Shown here one piece after another: positions 6,191 to 10,726 of a stretch of DNA of 10,726 nt. Source of the stretch: Rubrobacter sp. (lineage in GTDB: Bacteria > Actinomycetota > Rubrobacteria > Rubrobacterales > Rubrobacteraceae); NCBI GenBank assembly GCA_013815485.1, contig JACDGB010000030.1, forward strand, positions 1 to 10,726. Reading direction: 5' to 3'. The notes below the pieces were generated by a model, which saw nothing but the letters and a program-made list of their open reading frames with translations, was not told the origin of the DNA and made no database searches. The position numbers and the translations under genes are program-made. The stretch's first letter is position 1. Each line of letters starts with the position of its first letter.

Positions 6191-6298
6191 TCAGCGCGCC
6201 TCGTGCATGGCGATGATGTTCTCGCGCCGCTGGATGAGCGACCGGCGGAGCGGACCATATACGGTTCCTTGGTTCCGGCGCGATTTGCTACAGTTGCG
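6191..6298 (-). pseudogene. Possible N-terminal relic of an MNT-type nucleotidyltransferase
   Basis: Between the restriction-modification start and the next gene, one minus-strand frame is open for 35 codons and ends at TGA 6193-6191. It reads PLRRSLIQRRENIIAMHEAR, which resembles the first helix of MNT-family nucleotidyltransferases, the antitoxin half of HEPN/MNT pairs (the usual form is roughly LRRLLRERREEILAIAARHG). The frame has no start codon before the internal Met of IIAMHEAR, though an out-of-frame ATG at 6258 lies just upstream. The expected GS-motif catalytic core is absent. The remaining bases to 6126 hold another protein-like frame (PKHLPLPDGEDSRILDPG) ending 2 nt before the restriction-modification ATG. 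I read the stretch as decayed sequence; the family guess is weak. Confidence 0.27.
6289..6294 (+). promoter_or_regulatory. Leaderless promoter -10 of the 2H phosphoesterase gene
   Basis: TACAGT lies 6 nt before the ATG at 6301, the same distance as the -10 of the CDF gene. No SD is present between them, which fits a leaderless transcript. The -35 region is poor (TTGGTT at 6269-6274 gives only a 14-bp spacer). Confidence 0.42.
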
Positions 6299-6300
6299 TT

Positions 6301-6960
6301 ATGGGAGGCTACGAGGATATCTGGGAAGCGTTCGTTGCCGAGAGGCGGCTGGAGTTCGGAGGGCACATGGACCCTGGCTGGCAGGATGGGCACGCGCTCT
6401 CGGCATCGCTCATGATCCCGGTGGAGACCGGTCACCTGAGCGACCGTCTCGACCCTTTGCGGGAGGCTTTGCGACCATTTCCGTTCGTATCGCTGCATCC
6501 GGATCACTTCATGCACATCACGCTGCTCCTCCTGGGATTCCTCGTCCCCAAGCCCGAGGAAGCGGGCGAGATATCTTCCGAGCGGCTCACGAACATAGAG
6601 ATCCGCGCCCGGCGTACGCTGGCGGAATTCCCTGCCTTCGGCGTGGAGTTTGCGAACCTCAACGCCTTCCCCGGCGCAGCGTTCATCGAGGCTCGGGATG
6701 GGGGCATGATCAAACGCCTCCGCGAAACCCTGAGCGGCGGCTGCGGGCTGAAGATGCCTTCCGGGCCGCCGCACATGACCCTGGCGTACTTCCAGGCCCC
6801 GGACGGCACAGGGGTTCCGGAGGGACTCATCTCCGCCATCGAACGCTACCGGGATTGGCCTGTCGGGGAGGTCCGGGTGAAAGAGGTCGAGCTAACCCTT
6901 CTGGACCTGAGCCGGGGCTACCCGGAACCGGAGTGCCTGGCGAAGATGCCGCTGGCTTGA
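6301..6960 (+). CDS. 2H phosphoesterase (LigT / 2'-5' RNA ligase-like)
   Basis: The 219-aa protein carries the two HxT motifs that define the 2H phosphoesterase superfamily: HIT at residues 72-74 (HFMHITLLLLGF) and HMT at 158-160 (PHMTLAYF). The two His/Thr pairs sit face to face in one cleft and act on cyclic or 2'-5' phosphodiester bonds in RNA or nucleotides. Family members include bacterial LigT (2'-5' RNA ligase/CPDase) and the mammalian AKAP7 phosphoesterase domain. The protein is soluble, with no signal peptide, and a little longer than E. coli LigT because of an N-terminal extension of about 30 residues. Its natural substrate cannot be told from sequence. ATG at 6301 follows a -10 box by 6 nt and is probably leaderless. 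It converges on sixA with 6 bp between the stop codons, and diverges from the restriction-modification gene. It is unlikely to belong to either neighbour's pathway. Confidence 0.85.
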   Translation: MGGYEDIWEAFVAERRLEFGGHMDPGWQDGHALSASLMIPVETGHLSDRLDPLREALRPFPFVSLHPDHFMHITLLLLGFLVPKPEEAGEISSERLTNIEIRARRTLAEFPAFGVEFANLNAFPGAAFIEARDGGMIKRLRETLSGGCGLKMPSGPPHMTLAYFQAPDGTGVPEGLISAIERYRDWPVGEVRVKEVELTLLDLSRGYPEPECLAKMPLA

Positions 6961-6966
6961 AAGGCT

Positions 6967-7509
6967 TCAGATTTCGGTCGGGGTCACGGCCCGAGCCGGC
7001 GGATGATTTGTCAGGGAACGCAGGATCTTCGGCGTCAGCAGCCAGCGCAGCGCGCCGGCGCCTGGCTTCGGGCGGCCATCGAAGCGGATGCACAGGGCGC
7101 CGCCTTTTTTTATCGCGATCCCCACGCCCTTGTCTCCCGTCAGGAACAAGGATGCAAGCTCGTGGAGGTTGGGACGATGCCCGACGAGGGCCGTGGGGCC
7201 GAGCTCGTCTCCGAGAAGGTCTTCGAGCACCAGAGCCATCTTTTCGGTCGGTACGTCTGGCTCCAGCGCGGGCATGTATTCCGGCTCGGGCCATCCCGCA
7301 GCTTCGCGCAGTACCTCGGCGGTCCTCCAGGCACGCTCGTAGGGGCTGCTGAAGAGCCTCAGTGGTGGCAGCGCGGCCTTTGCAAGCTCCCAGGAAATCC
7401 CACGAAAACCCTCTTCCCCTTCCGGGGTCAGCGGGCGCTTCGAGTCGTCGGGCCAACGCTCGTGATCCCGTCCATAGGCTATCGCGTGGCGCACCAGATA
7501 GAGGTCCAC
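6967..7509 (-). CDS. sixA: Phosphohistidine phosphatase SixA (histidine phosphatase family)
   Basis: This 180-aa cytoplasmic protein has the histidine phosphatase fold. The N-terminal RHA motif (residues 7-9) supplies the nucleophile His8 in LVRHAIA, and the second conserved His is H111 in LVGHRPNL. The SixA-type features DSKRPLTPEG (22-31) and SSPYERAWRTAE (54-65) are present, the latter with the phosphate-binding Arg59. E. coli SixA (161 aa) removes phosphate from histidine of phosphotransfer proteins; in actinobacteria SixA-like proteins often lie near CHAD proteins and their substrate is less clear. The GTG start at 7509 is 6 nt after the CYTH-CHAD stop, with a GGGAG 13 nt upstream inside that gene, so the two are co-transcribed and likely translationally coupled. 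The C-terminal extension after about residue 160 is unremarkable. Confidence 0.9.
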   Translation of the reverse strand: MDLYLVRHAIAYGRDHERWPDDSKRPLTPEGEEGFRGISWELAKAALPPLRLFSSPYERAWRTAEVLREAAGWPEPEYMPALEPDVPTEKMALVLEDLLGDELGPTALVGHRPNLHELASLFLTGDKGVGIAIKKGGALCIRFDGRPKPGAGALRWLLTPKILRSLTNHPPARAVTPTEI

Positions 7510-7515
7510 GCGAGG

Positions 7516-9267
7516 TTACTTGCTCCCGGCCTTCTTCGGTTTCTTCGCTGCGTCCTTCATAGCCTTTTCGAAGTCCTGCCAGTCCTTGCCCTTTGCGAGG
7601 GCGCGGAACGGTTTGGACTTCAGCACCCCGGCGCGGGTGGTGGCGGCCTCGCGCAGGTAGCGCTCCGCGTAGACGCCCATGGTGAATGCCACGCCACGAG
7701 TGACGCGCGGGCCGTCAGTCGTGGTGCCGAGCTCCCTCAAGGTCCCGGCGGCGACGATGGCGTCCTGGTGATCTCCGAGGTCGTCTTGAAGCGCTTTTAG
7801 AGGTGTGATCAGCTTTCCTGCCGGCTTGCCATAGACTTCGGAGACGAACTCCAGCGCATAGCGCAACCGCTTGCCCTTCTTGCGCAAGTCATGGAAAGCC
7901 TCCGGCGAGGAAGTCTCGTCGAGCTTCCCTGCGGCCTTGCCCCACTTGCGGTAGCGGGCGGAGATGAGGGCAGGCGCCACCTTCGTGACGGGCTCGCCCG
8001 CCGGATCGTTGCCGTTGGTCTTCGCGAGCTCCTGTTCGGCCCCCGGCCCGCGGCGCAGCATCTCGCCGAAGGACTTCTCGAGGCGCTCGTAGCGGGTGGA
8101 GTCCAGCGCCTCTAGCATGCGGTCTCGGGCCTCCGTCCGCCGCTTCTTGATCACGTCGAGGATCTTGTCCAGAAACGCGGAGCTTTCATCGTCGGCCTCT
8201 GCCTTCCAGGTCTCCAGGCGGTCCATCTGAACGTCCAGGTCCCTGACGTCGCCCAGAGCGTCGGCCACCCAGCGAAGCTCTTCCCGGAACCATTTGGCCC
8301 GCTCCGGCAGCGCCCCCTCGAACACCTTCATGGCGGCCCGCATCCTGCGTGTCGCCACGCGCATGTCGTGGAGTTCTTCCGGGTCCTCGCCGAGCCTGGT
8401 CTCCGGCTCGTGATCCCGCATCTCGGTGAACTGCCGACGCAGCACCGCGAACGCGACCTCGCCCAGGGTCATGGCCGGGCCGATCTCGACCGGACCCACG
8501 CTGGTCGTGCTCTTCGGGTTGATCCCGGTGGCGTAGAGGCCCGTCTCGAACTTGGAGATGGACGCGGATTTCAGGTCGAGCGCGTGCTGCATCTCGTCCA
8601 CGAAACCGCGCAAGTCGGGAGTCGGGGCGGTACCCGAGCCGGCCTCGATCTCGACGCGCCTGAGCTGGGCCGACTCCCTGCCCTCGCCGAGCGGTATCTC
8701 CGTGGAGTCGAGCACCACCTCACCGATACGGACCCTCTCTCCCGAAGCCGCGTCGTCGTCCGAGGCGCCGTTCTCTGACGCGGGCGCGGTGTCTTCCAGC
8801 AGGAGCGCGAACTTCTGGCGGCGGGTACGCACCTCGAACATCGGCCGCATCTCCTGCGCGCCAAGCAGGGAGCGGGACCGCTCGCCAACGGGGCCAGGGG
8901 CCTTGCCCAGCGTCGCCGGTTTATCGTCGCTCAAAGGCTCGGTGATCTCACGCCGCCGCCTGAGGTTGCCCTCGGCTGGCGAGAGGGACTTCATCGTCGC
9001 CTCGGCGCTGCTCCCGGCCTTGCGGACGCGCAAAGCGTAACCCGCCCGGTAGAAACGCCAGTCCTCCGTATCGTAGTAGGTGTCCGTGATCTTCTCGTCG
9101 GAGTCTGGCTCTACCACGAGGCCGGACCCGGAAGAGTGCTGCCCGATCCAGATCTCGACGGGCTCTAACTCCGCCGCGTCGAACTGCCACTCGAACTCTT
9201 GTTGGTCCACCGGAGAGCGTTTCCCCCTGGACTTGGAAGACCTTTGCTCGCTCTTCTGTTGCGCCAC
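7516..9267 (-). CDS. CYTH-CHAD domain protein (inorganic triphosphatase-like, polyphosphate-binding)
   Basis: The 583-aa protein joins two domains. The CYTH domain (about 22-250) is a triphosphate tunnel fold; members hydrolyse tripolyphosphate or act on nucleoside triphosphates with Mg or Mn. Visible landmarks are YYDTEDWRFYRAGYALRVR (64-82), K93 in ATMKSL, R104-R106 and E108 in RRRREIT, and RRVEIEAG (203-210). The entry signature ExExK reads EFEWQ (E24, E26, Q28), so the usual lysine is glutamine. An acidic Ser/Asp insert lies at about 163-178. The CHAD domain (about 265-560) is a helical bundle with two basic repeats, HDMRVATRRMRA (from H300) and HDLRKKGKRLRY (from H459), which bind polyphosphate. 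Both termini are Lys-rich and probably flexible. GTG at 9267 is preceded by AGAGGG 9 nt upstream, and an in-frame TGA blocks any longer form. sixA follows after 6 bp. Downstream of ppk1 in the same orientation, it fits a polyphosphate role. The altered ExExK may reduce catalysis; that is inference. Confidence 0.92.
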   Translation of the reverse strand: MAQQKSEQRSSKSRGKRSPVDQQEFEWQFDAAELEPVEIWIGQHSSGSGLVVEPDSDEKITDTYYDTEDWRFYRAGYALRVRKAGSSAEATMKSLSPAEGNLRRRREITEPLSDDKPATLGKAPGPVGERSRSLLGAQEMRPMFEVRTRRQKFALLLEDTAPASENGASDDDAASGERVRIGEVVLDSTEIPLGEGRESAQLRRVEIEAGSGTAPTPDLRGFVDEMQHALDLKSASISKFETGLYATGINPKSTTSVGPVEIGPAMTLGEVAFAVLRRQFTEMRDHEPETRLGEDPEELHDMRVATRRMRAAMKVFEGALPERAKWFREELRWVADALGDVRDLDVQMDRLETWKAEADDESSAFLDKILDVIKKRRTEARDRMLEALDSTRYERLEKSFGEMLRRGPGAEQELAKTNGNDPAGEPVTKVAPALISARYRKWGKAAGKLDETSSPEAFHDLRKKGKRLRYALEFVSEVYGKPAGKLITPLKALQDDLGDHQDAIVAAGTLRELGTTTDGPRVTRGVAFTMGVYAERYLREAATTRAGVLKSKPFRALAKGKDWQDFEKAMKDAAKKPKKAGSK

Positions 9268-9276
9268 TTTTCTTCA

Positions 9277-9282
9277 CCCTCT
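9277..9282 (-). promoter_or_regulatory. Ribosome binding site deciding the GTG start of CYTH-CHAD
   Basis: On the minus strand AGAGGG lies 9 nt before GTG 9267. A GTG at 9277 in another frame opens only a short overlapping frame. Confidence 0.6.
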
Positions 9283-9321
9283 CGGCCCGATCAGGCCGTT
9301 AGTTAACAGATTTGAAATATA
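9283..9321 (-). promoter_or_regulatory. Leader and weak promoter of the CYTH-CHAD-sixA unit
   Basis: This is the AT-rich leader of the CYTH-CHAD gene. On the minus strand TATATT (9321-9316) could serve as a -10 about 50 nt before the GTG; no good -35 is seen. CGGCC (9283-9287) and GGCCG (9294-9298) form a 5-bp stem with a 6-nt loop in the resulting leader, right next to the SD, so it could affect translation. Confidence 0.3.
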
Positions 9322-9385
9322 TCAGAAGCTATTGAGCTGTTACACGGTTTCGTGTAGCCGGTCGTGCAAACGGTTCGAGGGGCGC

Positions 9386-9414
9386 TTGACAGACCTGTCT
9401 CCAGTCCATGTATT
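9386..9414 (+). promoter_or_regulatory. Promoter in front of the decayed MgtC-like gene
   Basis: A consensus -35 TTGACA (9386-9391) and TGTATT (9409-9414, 4 of 6) are 17 bp apart. GACAG (9388-9392) and CTGTC (9395-9399) form an inverted repeat overlapping the -35, as an operator would. It points into the broken frame at 9416-9728, so it may be a leftover promoter or one that still makes a transcript running towards the MAPEG gene on the other strand. Confidence 0.42.
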
Positions 9415-9415
9415 T

Positions 9416-9728
9416 CCCTGGATGCTCGCGGCGTGTCGGCGGGCGGCACTCCTCCTGGGATGGGTTTTATGGAAAGTTTGACGATCCCCAACGCCGAGAT
9501 CTTGGCAGGCTTCGGGACGCACATACTTTTCGGGCTGGGGCCGCACTGCTCGACCGCCGTGACATGAACCTCCGCGGCCTCGACGCGGAACTGGAGGACG
9601 GACAATCCCACTACAGCATCCGCGTGCGCATCCCGCCGTCGCGCAACGCGCAGGACGTACTGGAGGAGATCACCGCCCTCCCCGGCGTGAAGCGCGTGAG
9701 CGTCACCGGGCTTCGAGACCTGGATTGA
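9416..9728 (+). pseudogene. MgtC/SapB-like membrane protein, frameshifted and internally deleted
   Basis: Three protein-like pieces of one apparent gene lie in different frames. First, WMLAACRRAALLLGWVLW (from about 9418) resembles the first hydrophobic helix of MgtC/SapB proteins. Then AGFGTHILFGLG (about 9505-9540) resembles the family's AGLRTHxLVxLGAALF segment. At about 9540 the frame changes, and AALLDRRDMNLRGLDAEL leads into a regulatory, ACT-like C-terminal part ending RIPPSRNAQDVLEEITALPGVKRVSV before a TGA at 9726-9728. Intact MgtC proteins carry over 100 residues with several membrane helices between the second and third pieces; these are missing. The last 60 codons have good G/C-ending codon use, so the decay looks recent. 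MgtC proteins are membrane proteins tied to Mg2+ limitation and ATP/phosphate balance. The family call rests on motif resemblance. It abuts the MAPEG stop with no gap. Confidence 0.5.
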
Positions 9729-10124
9729 TCACCCGAAAAACAACGCAACGACGAGCAGCAGGATACCGACCGTCGCAACGTTCCAAACGAGTGAACGGAC
9801 CAGAGGAATACCAGCGGCGTAGAGGAGCACGTACGCGACGCGAGCGAGGAAGTAGAGCCACACTCCCCACTCGGTGAGCGCGTTGTGTACGTCCAGAACG
9901 TGCGCCGCCAGGACGGCGGCGGCGAACAACGGGAAGGTTTCGACAAAGTTGCGGAGGGCCCGATCCAGACGTCCGGCCACGCCCTGTAGTGGTGGCACTT
10001 CCCCATCCCTCGGGCTGGAAGACCAACGATAACCACGCTGCAGACTTGCGGAGTGGGATGCCGCGACGATCTGAACGACACCCAGCAAGACACTGAACGC
10101 CAGTATCCTCAGTTCGACGGTCAA
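9729..10124 (-). CDS. MAPEG-family integral membrane protein
   Basis: MAPEG proteins (membrane-associated proteins in eicosanoid and glutathione metabolism) are four-helix membrane proteins. This one, 131 aa, has the usual length and layout, with helices at about 6-24, 64-80, 88-108 and 112-130. It also has the family signature region RALRNFVETFPLFAAAVL (55-72), with the Arg-Asn-Glu-Pro pattern that ends the first cytoplasmic loop. Bacterial members are poorly characterised, and glutathione dependence should not be assumed, especially in actinobacteria that lack glutathione. The start is TTG at 10124, set by GGGAGGA 7 nt upstream; there is no ATG or other Met in the protein. It lies 56 nt downstream of ppk1 on the same strand and may be co-transcribed with it. 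Its 3' end abuts the MgtC-like relic. Confidence 0.85.
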   Translation of the reverse strand: MTVELRILAFSVLLGVVQIVAASHSASLQRGYRWSSSPRDGEVPPLQGVAGRLDRALRNFVETFPLFAAAVLAAHVLDVHNALTEWGVWLYFLARVAYVLLYAAGIPLVRSLVWNVATVGILLLVVALFFG

Positions 10125-10130
10125 GAGGAG

Positions 10131-10137
10131 TCCTCCC
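10131..10137 (-). promoter_or_regulatory. Ribosome binding site deciding the TTG start of the MAPEG gene
   Basis: GGGAGGA on the minus strand ends 6-7 nt before TTG 10124 and is the best SD in the window, which makes the unusual start credible. Confidence 0.7.
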
Positions 10138-10180
10138 GCTTTCTAAGAGTCCGACAGGTAGTCGTGACGCTGGATCGGCC

Positions 10181-10726
10181 CTAGCCGGGGTCTTCGAGCA
10201 GGAGGGCCTGGCTGTCGAGCGGCTCTTCGCCGTCCGGGGGGCGAAGGCGCTCGAAGGAGCCGTCGGGGCGGAGTTCCCAGGAGTTGGCGGTGTCGGCGAG
10301 CTGGAGGTCGAGGATACGGCGTATCTTCTTGCGGTGACGCTCTTCGCGCAGCGGGAAGACATTCTCCACCCGCCGGTCGAGGTTCCGCTGCATCAAGTCG
10401 GCGGAGCCGAGGTAGATTCTCTCATTCTCCCCTTCCCCGAAGGCGAAGACGCGCGCATGCTCCAGGAAACGTCCCACCAGCGACACTACGCGGATGTTCT
10501 CGCTGATCCCTTCGAGACCGGGACGGAGGCAGCAGATCCCGCGGATAATGAGGTCCACCTTCACCCCGGCCTGGGAGGCTTCGTAGAGGTCTTCGATCAT
10601 GCGTGGGTCCGTCAGCGCGTTGGTCTTGCAGGTGATGCGGGCCGACTCTCCTTTCTCGGCCTTCGCGGTCTCCTCGTCTATGAGGCGCTTGAGTCCATCG
10701 CGCAGGTTGAGGGGCGCGACGAGAAG
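10181..10726 (-). CDS. ppk1: Polyphosphate kinase PPK1, C-terminal part (partial)
   Basis: The gene enters from the right edge and ends at TAG 10183-10181; 181 residues are visible. PPK1 reversibly moves the terminal phosphate of ATP onto inorganic polyphosphate through a phosphohistidine. The visible part is the second phospholipase-D-like C-terminal domain: it begins LLVAPLNLRDGLKRLID, continues ITCKTNALTDPRMIEDLYEA, then VKVDLIIRGICCLRPG, and LVGRFLEHARVFAFGEG with the conserved His of this domain, then IYLGSADLMQRNLDRRVE. All are characteristic of PPK1. The main autophosphorylated His lies in the missing N-terminal part, so activity cannot be judged. The short tail after the domain (about 30 residues, acidic and Pro-rich) is ordinary. 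The MAPEG gene follows after 56 nt. Confidence 0.95.
   Translation of the reverse strand, partial: LLVAPLNLRDGLKRLIDEETAKAEKGESARITCKTNALTDPRMIEDLYEASQAGVKVDLIIRGICCLRPGLEGISENIRVVSLVGRFLEHARVFAFGEGENERIYLGSADLMQRNLDRRVENVFPLREERHRKKIRRILDLQLADTANSWELRPDGSFERLRPPDGEEPLDSQALLLEDPG

Noticed and set aside
6136..6774. 212-codon minus-strand frame opposite the 2H phosphoesterase
   Set aside because: The plus strand has both HxT motifs and good codon use; the minus frame has neither a motif nor a sensible composition.
6174..7352. 392-codon plus-strand frame across the phosphoesterase and sixA
   Set aside because: It spans two genes with clear catalytic motifs in other frames and is Arg/Gly/Pro-rich throughout.
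7003..7800. 265-codon plus-strand frame opposite sixA and CYTH-CHAD
   Set aside because: It is antisense to SixA and CHAD motifs and has no recognisable domain.
9611..10362. Long minus-strand frames overlapping the MAPEG gene in other registers
   Set aside because: The MAPEG frame has four clean hydrophobic helices, the family signature and a strong SD; the others are Ser/Arg-rich shadows.

Overview
The window is high-GC DNA with G/C-biased third codon positions. It uses GTG and TTG starts (for the 133-aa hypothetical gene, the CYTH-CHAD gene, sixA and the MAPEG gene) and carries two genes that look leaderless. With a class-E-like sortase, a CYTH-CHAD protein and a PPK1, this suggests a high-GC actinobacterium. 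A Rubrobacter-like lineage is my best guess from gene style, not something the sequence proves.

Layout, left to right. (1) Bases 1-252: a possible 3' end of an upstream gene, then a promoter region with a 12-bp perfect palindrome. (2) 253-1227 (+): a CDF-family zinc efflux transporter with a His-rich N-terminus, followed by an intrinsic terminator and a set of alternative hairpins. (3) 1350-1751 (-): an unrecognised 133-aa protein. (4) 1913-2809 (+): a membrane-anchored sortase with a long Ala/Glu/Arg-rich stalk, preceded by a good promoter and Shine-Dalgarno (SD) site and followed by a 28-nt perfect palindrome. (5) 2839-6300 (-): a defence patch. It has one 1040-aa restriction-modification enzyme (nuclease, N6-adenine methylase and specificity region in one chain). 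It is flanked by two probable antitoxin-like fragments: a UPF0175-like N-terminus downstream and a possible MNT-type nucleotidyltransferase N-terminus upstream. (6) 6301-6960 (+): a 2H phosphoesterase (LigT/2'-5' RNA ligase-like). (7) 6967-9267 (-): sixA and a CYTH-CHAD protein, tightly coupled, with the CYTH-CHAD gene first. (8) 9386-9728 (+): a decayed MgtC/SapB-like gene. (9) 9729-10124 (-): a MAPEG-family membrane protein. (10) 10181-10726 (-): the C-terminal part of polyphosphate kinase PPK1, cut by the window edge.

The right third reads as a polyphosphate/phosphate locus. PPK1 makes polyphosphate, CHAD domains bind it, CYTH domains act on triphosphate-type substrates, and SixA is a histidine-phosphate phosphatase. 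The MAPEG gene sits just downstream of ppk1 on the same strand. The CYTH-CHAD-sixA pair has its own leader region.

I see no clearly new multi-gene system. The items most worth a second look are the low-GC specificity region inside the restriction-modification gene, its 7-residue in-frame tandem duplication, the antitoxin-like fragments on both sides of it, the missing lysine in the CYTH signature, and the collapsed MgtC-like gene. I see no tRNA, rRNA, CRISPR array or insertion sequence.
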